Assembly: GCA_004352715.1 (NCBI GenBank)
Contig: SCFE01000062.1
Coordinates: 610,269-674,268, forward strand
Direction of reading: 5' to 3'
DNA from: Hofstenia miamia
Lineage: Eukaryota; Xenacoelomorpha; Acoela
DNA: 64,000 bases
The position numbers were made by a program, and so were the translations under genes. The notes beneath the pieces were generated by a model. The model saw only the letters and a list, made by a program, of their open reading frames with translations, ran no database searches and was not told the DNA's origin. Of the stretch, positions 22,301-34,300 are shown one piece after another (position 1 is the stretch's first letter; each line of letters starts with the position of its first letter).

Positions 22301-25300
22301 TGGAACAAACTGTGGAAGATACTCTGGCTGAATCAGGAGTTGACAACCAGGTGCTAATGGGGTTTTCAAGTCATGTTGGGGTGTTTCTATGTTTACAATA
22401 TTACTAAATGGCACATGAAAGTCTCTTAAAGTCTGCTCTTCTTGATCACGTGGGGAGTGTTGTCTCTCTATGTAGTGTTGAGCACAGGATGAGTCTCATT
22501 CATGTGGAGAGTGTTGTCTCCCCACATAGTCTTGAGAACTGGATGAACTTGGCTCTCCATGTCACCCAGGCGGGCTAGGACTTTGCTCAGATCCATCATG
22601 TCGTCCCCTTTTCCTTGCGCAAACCTCCTCAGGTGGCGATCGTTGCCTCTTGCACCTTGATACATCTGATCGTGGGTCATCAATTCGCCATCTCACTCTC
22701 CTTCAGGATGGTGGCTGGTTCTCATGGCGTTTCATTTGATTAATTGTGGTTGCTAAACAAAGAAATAAGATTTAAATCCCACACCTGTGGGTCAAGATAA
22801 TTTTCATCATGAGCCCTATGTTGGGGCAAAACTTGGGTAGCACTACTGTTGCTACTAATTATTATATCACTTTCAAAATTAGTTTCTTCGAGGTCATATT
22901 CCTCATATTCAGTTAAATTAGTATAAGTCTCATATTCAGCATTGCCATTGTCGACCAGCGTAAATTTGCTGTTGTCAATTATTACATTTTCTATGTCTCA
23001 TATGGCTCTTTTGAGTCTCTGAAAGTGGACAGTTTTACCATTCTTTAATAAGTAAGTGTTGTGGCAAGACCTTAGTTATTGTAAATGGACCTTTGTCCGT
23101 GATTGGGCGTGGGAAGTAGGTGAACAATTTGTCTGCCTGTTTGTGCGGTTCTCCAGACAGTTTCCAGTTAAAATTACGTTTCTGATGTATCACTGATTGA
23201 TTCTTTTTGTGGCAGATAGTAAGGTGGATCTCCTCCATCTTGTGCAACATGCAAGCTACGTATAGTTCCAGACTAATCTCAATATAGTTCAGGTACATAA
23301 TAGACAGTGGCATACTTGCTTTGCGGCTGAACATGGCCTTAAACAGACTCACTTTTGTTGTTTAGTGAACAGTGGCATTAAAAATACTCAAAAGCCTCGA
23401 CCACACGTTTCCAATTCCTTCCAGCAGCTTGAGAGAGCGCAACTTGAATTAGCTTATTTAAGGTGTGGTTCCAGCATTCTACTACACACCCACTCCTTAA
23501 TGATCTTTTCACTGACCATCTCAGTGGTGGTGCTGTCCAGGAGGATCAACCTAGCATACTTAGTGAATTGGTTGATAAGGGCCAGCAGATACTGGTAGCC
23601 CTCATCGTCAGGGGACAGCTTCTCTAAATCCATGTGGACGACCTCATTGGTTCATTCAGCTGTTCTACTTTGCAGCTCCCCTTGTTGTTCAGGGAAGTGA
23701 CTGGTTCCCTGCAACAGACATGTCTTGCACTTGATCATGTCGAGGATGGCTGCTCTTGTGCCACATACCCTGTGTTAAAGGTGTAGTCTGTTTTTCTGAA
23801 AACGTAAAAATATATGGCTTTGCGCCCTGTGCATGGTTTCTGATAACGTAAATCTACATGGGACAGCACCGAAAGTGTTAACCCATGCAAGAGCACTGTT
23901 ATCAGTTCGCACAATGAAAGTATGGCCCAGGATAAAATATCTGAATTTCTTCAAGCTTTCCACTAAAGCCAGCATCTCAGATTTTGTAGCGCCATAATTT
24001 GCTCCACTTTCCACAGTTTTCTGCTAAAATACTGCACAGGGCTCTCTACGCCATTGATTATTTGGCTTAACATTCTGCTGATTGCCACGGTACTGGCATC
24101 ACAGTCCATGATAAAGTCCCGGGTGTAGTTGGGTGTGTTCAGACTAGGAATTTTTCTAAGTTCTAACTTCACTGCATCCAGGTCCTTCTGTCCATACCAG
24201 GTCCACTTGAACTCGACATTTCTCTTCAATAGCTGGGAAATGTGCTTGGTTTTGTTGGCAAGCTCGGGAATGAATAATAATAATAATTTAGGAAGTCCAT
24301 GAGCCTCTGCACATCCTTTTTAGACCTCGGTGTTTCTATCTGGTCTAAGTAATCCTTCACATCATTCTTTATTGAAATCTCCCCAGGTTCCATGACCCTT
24401 CCAAGGAAGGTTGCCCACGTGCACATTTGTTGCCATTAATGCATAAACTGTCCAGTTGAGTTTCTTGAGATGTTCGCTAAATGTGTGGCTTGCAATGAGA
24501 ATGTCATTGATGTAGGCTGAAATTCAGGCTCCAACATATTGGCTCCATTCTTAAGAATGCAGGGTGACATAGTGTTGAAACGTGGCAGGGGCATTACAGA
24601 GCCTGAAAGCCATGTATTTCCACTCAAATAAACTTACAGTAAGATGAAAGCTGTCTTAGGGATGTCAGAAGGCTTCATTTTTACCTGCCAATAAGCTTTG
24701 CACTGGTCCAGGCCGAGAAGAATTTGTAGTGACTCACATTGTACAGTAGGTCTTCAATCTGCGGAAGTAGGTAGGCATCCTTGATGGTAATGTCATCAAG
24801 CTTTCTAAAATACATAACTTCTAGCCTTGTTTAATAAAGACTGTAGGCGCAGCATATGGCCTATTTTTGCTCTGTATGATACCACTTTCAATTAGATCAC
24901 CGCTTGTACTCATCTTTCAGATTTTCTGGCACGCTTCAGACTGGCAGGCATATGAGTCTATCATGCTTAGTTGTAATAGAATGCTGTTCACCAACAGCCT
25001 GGCCCACACTGGTCAAACTGTAATTGAATACTTTGCTCTGCTTGTGCTGTAAATCAACCAGTGCTTCCCATTCTTCAGGACTAAGATGCAGATGGGATTT
25101 GGCGGCGACAGTAGGAGTCGGGACGGCATTGGAGGGTTCTGTTAGATCATGCCTGGCCATAAAGANTGGTTGATAAGGGCCAGCAGATACTGGTAGCCCT
25201 CATCGTCAGGGGACAGCTTCTCTAAATCCATGTGGACGACCTCATTGGTTCATTCAGCTGTTCTACTTTGCAGCTCCCCTTGTTGTTCAGGGAAGTGACT

Positions 25301-28300
25301 GGTTCCCTGCAACAGACATGTCTTGCACTTGATCATGTCGAGGATGGCTGCTCTTGTGCCACATACCCTGTGTTAAAGGTGTAGTCTGTTTTTCTGAAAA
25401 CGTAAAAATATATGGCTTTGCGCCCTGCGCATGGTTTCTGATAACGTAAATCTACATGGGACAGCACCGAAAGTGTTAACCCATGCAAGAGCACTGTTAT
25501 CAGTTCGCACAATGAAAGTATGGCCCAGGATAAAATATCTGAATTTCTTCAAGCTTTCCACTAAAGCCAGCATCTCAGATTTTGTAGCGCCATAATTTGC
25601 TCCACTTTCCACAGTTTTCTGCTAAAATACTGCACAGGGCTCTCTACGCCATTGATTATTTGGCTTAACATTCTGCTGATTGCCACGGTACTGGCATCAC
25701 AGTCCATGATAAAGTCCCGGGTGTAGTTGGGTGTGTTCAGACTAGGAATTTTTCTAAGTTCTAACTTCACTGCATCCAGGTCCTTCTGTCCATACCAGGT
25801 CCACTTGAACTCGACATTTCTCTTCAATAGCTGGGAAATGTGCTTGGTTTTGTTGGCAAGCTCGGGAATGAATAATAATAATAATTTAGGAAGTCCATGA
25901 GCCTCTGCACATCCTTTTTAGACCTCGGTGTTTCTATCTGGTCTAAGTAATCCTTCACATCATTCTTTATTGAAATCTCCCCAGGTTCCATGACCCTTCC
26001 AAGGAAGGTTGCCCACGTGCACATTTGTTGCCATTAATGCATAAACTGTCCAGTTGAGTTTCTTGAGATGTTCGCTAAATGTGTGGCTTGCAATGAGAAT
26101 GTCATTGATGTAGGCTGAAATTCAGGCTCCAACATATTGGCTCCATTCTTAAGAATGCAGGGTGACATAGTGTTGAAACGTGGCAGGGGCATTACAGAGC
26201 CTGAAAGCCATGTATTTCCACTCAAATAAACTTACAGTAAGATGAAAGCTGTCTTAGGGATGTCAGAAGGCTTCATTTTTACCTGCCAATAAGCTTTGCA
26301 CTGGTCCAGGCCGAGAAGAATTTGTAGTGACTCACATTGTACAGTAGGTCTTCAATCTGCGGAAGTAGGTAGGCATCCTTGATGGTAATGTCATCAAGCT
26401 TTCTAAAATACATAACTTCTAGCCTTGTTTAATAAAGACTGTAGGCGCAGCATATGGCCTATTTTTGCTCTGTATGATACCACTTTCAATTAGATCACCG
26501 CTTGTACTCATCTTTCAGATTTTCTGGCACGCTTCAGACTGGCAGGCATATGAGTCTATCATGCTTAGTTGTAATAGAATGCTGTTCACCAACAGCCTGG
26601 CCCACACTGGTCAAACTGTAATTGAATACTTTGCTCTGCTTGTGCTGTAAATCAACCAGTGCTTCCCATTCTTCAGGACTAAGATGCAGATGGGATTTGG
26701 CGGCGACAGTAGGAGTCGGGACGGCATTGGAGGGTTCTGTTAGATCATGCCTGGCCATAAAGATCGGCAGACACGTGGCAGTTTGGTGTTCTAAGTGAAC
26801 TGGCATATCAATGATCTCAAGTTGTGTGGGGTCCAACCGCACAAAAGAGGTTGAGCTATTTAGAATGGTAACAGGTTTTTCCATTCTTCACATGACACAG
26901 GTCGTGCAAGAAATTGATGCCTCAATAATGTTTTCCTCTCTGCCCAGCGACCATAATGTCGCCTGTGTACTGGCTTTTAGTAACAACAACAGCTCTTGTC
27001 CAGTGTCATGGTTTAATGGCGACTGAGTTCATAAATTTGAAAGAAATCTCCCGATTGGGAATAGTCACTAATTCACTGGGAACTTTGCTTTCTCTGATGG
27101 AGACGGTGTTACTTCCATAGTCCATGACGCATGTGTTGTGCTCCAGGAAGTCACTCCCCAAAATGCCCAAAATGATATCATACGGCAGGGGCTGATCATG
27201 TGTGTTGATGATGACCAAGTCTATCTTGAAACTTTCTTGGCGGACTCACAGCTTGACGTCCTGTACTCTGCCTTTGAGGGAGATGGTATTACTAGAGGCA
27301 TCAAGTAGGCAGTCTGCTAGAGGATCTAACTCATCTCTTGTCATACGCAATTTGTTGCAGCATTCATTGCTGATGATTGATGCAGAGGTTCCAGTGTTGA
27401 TGGTGGCATTTATCAAAGTTCCATTAATCTCCACAGGAATTACATTGGTTCTCATTAGGTTGGTTATGACCAAGACATCCTGTTTGCGGTTTTTAGGAGG
27501 CGGCACTCCACTTAGTTTAAATGACTGGTAGGCTCGGAAATATTTCATCGGTGGGAAATCCTCCACGCTAGGCTCATCAATTACAAAGTTGTTTTCATTG
27601 GCTACAATTTGAATAGCAGCACTACAGTTCGGTTTAATGTGGCCCTTCTGGCCACCGTGGTAACAGCGGGTCTGAAGATTGTCTGACCTCTTCTTGGTTA
27701 AATAAGTATCAGGCATTGATGAAGCCTTAGTAACAGGCTGGCTAGACTTGGATCCTAGTTTCATGTCTCCTACGTCCTTGTCGATCTGATTTGAATTATG
27801 CATCATGTAAACCATGCTAATTGCTTTTCGAATGATTATGTGGAGGTCATCCTCAGGGTCGCACTTTAATTCCAAGCAACTACGGATACTATGTGGGAAT
27901 CCCTGACAGATGTAGGAGAACAGATCATGTTTCAAATATTCGGGCGAAAATTTACTCCACTTGCATTATGTAGGTGCAGACATCATCCCCTTTCTTGAAC
28001 AAGAGTTCACAGAGCAGCGTTTTGTACTGGTGCTTAATGTGAGGGGCACAGTAGTAGTCTTTGAAATGAGTGATAAGCAATTGATAATCCGACTTGGTTT
28101 CCTTGTCCAGCATCATGCACTGGTTGTATGCCAACCCTTGTAAGTACATTGGAAACTGGGCAACAGCAGCATCTTTGGTAGTTCGAGATTGTTTCATAGT
28201 GAATTCAAACATAAACAGCCATTTGTTGAAAGACTGCAAGATTTCGTTGATTTTTCCGCTAAACTTGGGTAAAACAGAATGTTGATTGAATTGATTAGCA

Positions 28301-31300
28301 GATTCACTCCCGCCAGTCTCATCTGGGGGATAGATTGAGTGTACCATGGCTGGCATGTTGTCACAGACTCGCTAGGAACACTCGGGTGACTTGGTGCAGT
28401 TGATGTAAAAGCAGTGGGCGCAACTGTAGTGTTAACTGGCACTGGAGGTGAACAGGTCCCACTTGGGATGCACGGGTCAGGAGTGGCTACAGTAGTTAAA
28501 GTCGATACTTGAGTCAAAGCAGATTGGGTAAACATCGGGCTACAGCTTGTGAAGGAAGTAGCAGGTATTACAAACTTAGGCGTCAAGGGGTTGGTGGCAT
28601 GTGAATTAGTGGCCTTGGGAAGTTAAGATGATATGAATTGCATGACCTTATCCATAATTTGGTCGCCAAAAGCTTCAAGGAGCTCGTTCAGAGAGTCACA
28701 GGTTACATATTCTGAGACTCCGGGAGGAGTAGACGGTCGCTGAGGAGGTGAGTACTCTCAGTAAGACGATTGCAGCTTAGCTGAAGCTGGGGTGGTGAGA
28801 TTCTGGATTTAGAGCTCTAGGGAAGTGATGGTGTCAATCAAATGTCGCTCTCTCAGTAGAGCCTTGGAGGCCTGTAGCTTTAATTCGGCCTGTAGGGAAT
28901 CAATGCGTCGTTCGTATTTGGCTTGCATTGAAGTTTGCTGAGCTAAGGAACCCTTGAGTTGCTCAATCTCTGCTGTTTGCTGGTCTAAAGGTGGCAAGAT
29001 AGCGTCGCACAGAAGAAAAGGATTTGGAGGAGTATTGGCGGTGTTAAGCATCCGCCAGTTAACAACTGGGGTTGCCTGAGTGAAATGAGGCGGTGAAGAT
29101 AAGTTAACTGACAATCCAACTGAACAAGGGGTAGCGTCCTGGCCACCTATGCTTGCACAGGGGATGCTCCATGAGGGAGTCCCATTTCAAGAAAAACTAT
29201 TTACATCCATAATAAACAGTAAAGAAAAAGAATCAAGAAAATTCAGTAATAATCCAAAAACAATTTGCGAGTATACTCCCGAAAGTCCAGTAGACAAAAC
29301 TAAGACAGAACACAGCACGGTACTAAATCCAAATACTGGAAGAGAGAAACAAACAGTGGGGTAGCAACAGAAACGAGCTAAGAACATTGTCGGAGCTCGG
29401 TGACAGCCCAGAATCACGTCAGGGTCACCATGTAGAATCGCGGGCGCTCGGACTACTACTCACGGTGCTAAGGAACTTAGTGGCATGGCAGAATGTTGCA
29501 GAGGTGACCATCATAGCTAGCCACCCGCATTCTAACAGAAAAACAGAAGTATTGGTATTTCGCCATTGTAATAAATAACAGTACAGACCCACCAAGCAGA
29601 ACTAGACTTCAATGACGACAAATTGCATGGCATCACGCTGAAGCGGTATCCAGGAAGAAGATTCCAAACTCGAACAAGGTGCTACCCTATTTGTCTCTAG
29701 TTGTTAATTTCTAGCTCAATAAAACGTTTCTCATTAGCTTTTATTTCTCAGCTCATGTAATAATAACCGCATGTAGTTGCCATGCATTCACGTTAGCCAG
29801 TGGCTTATTATCATCACAGTGTTAGGTGCTAAATGCATGTTCGAGTTGCAAACAATCGATAAAAGTTATTATTCCCTAACCGTAATTGTACATGTAACTT
29901 AATGCGGTCCATGATTTGGGCTGCCTACTGGAATAGAACGTGTTGTCGTTCTAAACTCGGAGGAGTAACTCCCAAATTGTCGCCATAAGCTTAAGTATTT
30001 ATTATAACAGATAACATAATGCCTAAGAAAGAGGTAAGCAATAATATAATGAAAAAGATCAAACACAGTTGAAGTGAGACAAAGTGCATTTGAAGCTCGC
30101 TACATGTGTCTCAATTTATACAAAATTTCATAATTACCTGCAGCTGTTTACAAAGTTTCATTCACGGTTTCCCTCGCAAAATTATTAGAGCAATTACACG
30201 TCACGTGAAACCGAGGGGACAATAAATCATAAGTTTGTAATACTACACTCGAATTGGTAATACTATACACACGTCACCGTGACATCACTAAAGTTAAAGG
30301 TGGAGCATTTTAGTTCGAAATTACAAAATTGAAAATGGATCAAACTAAAATCAAAAAGGGGCCTCGAGTGACTCTACAATAACTGTATTTTTCCAGTTTG
30401 TTGCCTCAAAGTCACAATGAGGCATTAGACTTTTAACCCATTATATCCCATTAATATAGCCACATTTCCAAATAATGATTTGTTTTATTTAATTCAATTG
30501 TTTTTAAATAGAAATTATCTTTTTTTTTAAAAATCAAGTATATGGAATTTTGTAAGTGTGTTGCGCAAACGCAACATTGGGCACTTAAGGGTACAAAAAT
30601 GATGTAAATATTTAATGATAATCTATGAAACATTTTGGATGCAATGCAATCTTGCACACTTTACATCTATATATTGTCTGAGACAAGCAAACTTTGCAGC
30701 GTAGCTTTCTCTTTTTCTCATTTTCTGTTGGAATATGCATATTATTTCTTTCACTTTTGGCTGAAAAACGCGCATTTTTAGATAGAATTTGCATAAATAT
30801 TGCTCTTCTGAAATCTAAGAATGGCATAGACCTTTTTGTAACAATCCGATACAAATACCAAGCATTTGCACAGACTAAATCTACTAGCCAAAAAAATGGG
30901 CCAGTACCACTTCCGAGATCTTATGTTTACTCTATAATTACTAATAGCTTGATCCATCAAGTCTACACCACCCATATGTAAGTTGTACATCTTAATGGCA
31001 TTGGGCATTTTCACGGATGTTTGCTTTTTTCTGCTCTTGACCACCTAAGAATATATATACATTATATAGTGTAAAAAATAACACACCGTGTACAAGTTTT
31101 AACCGGCAAATCACTATGAACATTGGACGGTAAGATAACTCTTCGATTATCATGCCATTAAATAAGGTTGATACCGTTCGCAGATTGAATGTTATAATCA
31201 CCACGAGCAGAATTTTTGATACCATATAGCTTAGCTCCCTTCAGTCGGTTTGCTTGAATAGTCCCTGTAAGCCCTATTTTCTTTGAAGCCATCATGTCCA

Positions 31301-34300
31301 AAAGAGGGAGAGATGTGAAGAATCTGTCTATATATACAGATCTCTAAATATTAAAAATAACATATAGTAACAATATTTTTATACTCACTATTGGAATTGA
31401 TTCACAAAACTGTGAAACAATTGTAGCTTCTAAGCCACCCAATTGTGTATTTATTCCTGAATCTTTCCCGCAGTACATATCAAATTTGTAACAAAGACCA
31501 GAACTAGAGCAAAGCATCCACATCTTAAATCGATACCTGATCAATTTTGCACGTATAAATTGTTTTGCACTGTGATGACCAAAATATTTTATCATTGATT
31601 CATCAATGCTGTATGATTGCAATATTCCATAGTGCTTCTAAAAATTATTATTTATCTTTTCCATTATTGTGCTCATTTTCCATAATTTATCATTGGGGTC
31701 AGAATTGTGGTTAAAATGAATATTCTGAATAATTGACAAGAACTTGTTTCTGCTCATGGTATCTGCTACCAATGAATTATGTGTGTCATTTTGTTTAGAC
31801 CAATACATTCTCTTTGATGGCACACGGCAATAGCCACTTAGAAGTAAAATCGCTATAAAATGAATATCTTCTTTAGTAACTTCATCTATTCTACCTAAAT
31901 AATGAATTAATTAAAAATTATATATACAGGGTGTTCCAAAAGAAACAGTGTACTAAACATTTTCATACATTTTCAGTTTTCTATACAACTGACGGATCAA
32001 GAAACGCAACAAGGCTGGTTCCAGCAAGATGGTGCAAATGCACATATGGCTCGTGTCAGTATGGCTGCAGTTGGTGATGTCTTTTGAAACGTGTGATCTC
32101 TCGTGGCTTGTGGCCACCTCGAACACCGGATTTAACACCTCCTGACTTTTATTTGTGGGGCAAATTGAAAGGCTCGGTGTCTGCATACAATCAACTACGG
32201 ATGAACTGAAGCAGAAAATAACAAGTGATATTCAAAACATCAAACCTGATGAACTTGAGTGTGTTTTTCAAAACGCACAGCGTCGTGCTCGTTTATGTCT
32301 GCAGGTAAATGGCGCATACTTTCAACAGTTATTGTAGATCATATCTTACTGCACGAGTCAATCGTCAATCGTACTTTAGTTGATAAGGTATTGGATTTGT
32401 GAATATTTGCAATAAATAGTATGTTTCTGTGAGTTTTGTTTCTTTGGGTTATTAGCATATACCTACTGCACTGTTTCTTTTGGAACACCCTGTATATATA
32501 TATATATATATATTAGCTCAATGAAGCGTTTACATTTATATGCATTTCAATTTTGAATACCACAAATATAGCATACCCTTTTGCTGAGCATAAATGTTTG
32601 ACTCAGCAACAATATGATCAAGCAAATCTTCTGTATAAAAAGAGATTGAAAAATTCAATAGGTTCTTCCAGAGAAAGTAGATCATTGGAAAACAGTGGAC
32701 ATTATTCACTAAACACTCGAATTTCAAATTGCCTCTTCCATTTTTCCAATTCCAGTCTGTTTTATTTTTCTTCAGCTTTGAAATATCAGTTTGCCATAAA
32801 TGATATGATTCATATTTAATTGGATATAATTTTTTATATACCAGATTGATTTTCCAGGCCATGAATCTTTGCATTAGCTGTTAGAGTTCTCCTTCCCAAA
32901 TGGCTAAGATCACCAGTAGGCTCATCACTTTGATCACTATCGCAATCAGTGACATCACTGTCTTCAATGGGGTAGAGGTGTAAGAAATATGACACTAGTA
33001 GTTAAACAATTAATACATTGTGCAATTATTCATTTTTCCATGTGTTTATCATGAGTCACTTTAACTACATAATTATATTACTTATTCATTTAAACAGCGT
33101 ACTTCTGAAACTTTCGACTTACACTTAAGATTGGTATAAAGAAATGTTTTAACGGTATTCTTCTTTAATGTCGCAATTTGAAATTGGAATTCAATATTTA
33201 AGGAAATAAAAAACATTGAAAATTGCAATGTATTTAAAATTTCCTTAAAAATATGTCAGGTTTAGGATACAAATTTTACACTAATGAACATTTGGAAAGT
33301 CTGAAATATTTGTTTTGTGATTATTGGTATTGGAATTTTGAGAATTTATAATTTTGTTCTTTATGTGTTTTGAAAATTGCACATGCTTTTGATACTTTGA
33401 AACAAATTTTCAAAAGTTGACAAATAATGTATGTAAGAGAAACGTAAGATACACAATCTTCTGAAGGGGGCCACTGCATCAATATTTCAATTTGGATTGT
33501 ATTCTAAAATTTCATATACTACTAAACACATTTCCGAGAGTGGACCTGCATATTTCCCAATTTTTAAATAGCATACATCCCTAATAACAATATGTATTCT
33601 GATTAGCTTGTATAATCGATGAAACATTTGAATTTGTACTTAGAATAAAATGCTAGTGCGACGGTATATTGTCTTGTGTGAAAAATAGTCAACCATTGAA
33701 AATCATTATTTCGTGGAAAAAGTTGTCTAGTTGAAGAGAATTTTCTACAAGTTGTTGGTTTTCCATGGATTACACTGGTAAACACTGGTTTCGTTTCTTT
33801 AAATGCTTTAAGTGTGTCTAAGGCAGATTTTCGTGCTGATTCCAAATATGCCATTAAAAATTGAATAACATCAATAATTTAAGAAATATATTGAGTTTTG
33901 TATAAATAAGGAACTATAAATAGCAACAACAGTTCACTTCATTTCTTTGTCAATATATAATTGTAAATAATTTTTTCCTCCTTGGACATATTTCCAATTA
34001 AGCAAAAAAATTAAAAAATTACTGGGATAAGAACATAAGTGACAATGGCCTCTTAGATCTTTATGCACCAGCAACAATATATAGTCTCCCATCATTGCAG
34101 TATCCCTTCTTCCTTTGTATCTTTTCTCCATTTTAACTAAGTCCTGATGGAACCTCTCAACGGGCTCCTCACTCACATCTCCCAAGTTTTCACGAAAAAT
34201 CTCCAAGTGTGAATGCAAGAAGTGCATCTTTAGGGACATTCTGCAGCCTAAGGTCTTATAACTTTCCAAAAGTTTTCCTACCCACTGTTTGTATTTTGGG

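Larger units (their letters stand above)
17431..22700 (-). pseudogene. Post-integrase region of the gypsy element (extra ORF, unknown product, env-like position)
   Basis: Between integrase and LTR-B lie about 5.2 kb, or about 3.2 kb after removing the nested Tigger element. Broken minus-strand frames continue across it (22683-22468, 22414-22127, 21253-20924, 18570-18271, 18152-17949, 17876-17622). I recognise no domain. One segment near 21.1 kb is Cys/Trp-rich (KCCIHKLAIC). I see no clear signal peptide, furin-like site or membrane anchor, but the frameshifts could hide them. The place is where errantiviruses and other gypsy lineages carry an envelope gene. Calling it env would go beyond what is visible. 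Confidence 0.55.
16596..30378 (-). mobile_element. Compound Ty3/gypsy-type LTR retrotransposon with three LTRs
   Basis: Read on the minus strand the order is LTR-A (30378-29431), leader, gag, protease, RT/RNase H, integrase, a long extra region, LTR-B (17414-16968), a second leader copy (16967-16752), and a truncated LTR-C (16750-16596). ATAA flanks the outermost LTRs (16592-16595 and 30379-30382), the 4-bp target duplication expected of gypsy elements. LTRs have TGTAGA...TCTACA ends. A 2.1-kb Tigger element is nested in the extra region. Frames are broken throughout and key catalytic residues are altered, so it is dead. About 1.6 kb of pol is present twice, probably by misassembly. Confidence 0.88.
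30436..32960 (-). pseudogene. piggyBac-family transposase relic with predicted mini-introns
   Basis: Minus-strand segments follow piggyBac order. N-terminal domain LSLEEPIEFFNLF and HIVAESNIYAQQKG (32750-32590); RVPSKRMYWSKQNDTHN (about 31820); YSIDESMIKYFGHHSAKQF with the first catalytic Asp (about 31610); KMWMLCSSSGLCYKFDMYCG; VYIDRFFTSLPLLDMM with the second Asp (about 31320); MGGVDLMDQAISNYRVN with the third Asp (about 30980); and a C-terminal Cys-rich finger CKVCLSQTIYRCKVCKIALH (about 30700-30640). Breaks between segments often have GT...AG edges, e.g. a 45-bp intron at 31344-31388. A stop interrupts INLI-WHD, so it is probably dead. A left end starting TTAACCCATT at 30436 is possible. 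Confidence 0.82.

Noticed and set aside
17431-22700. Calling the post-integrase gypsy region an envelope gene
   Set aside because: Position fits, but I see no signal peptide, cleavage site, transmembrane anchor or family motif.
23569-26763. A biological tandem duplication of gypsy pol
   Set aside because: The copies are almost identical and meet at a lone N, as at four other joins, so an assembly artefact is more likely.
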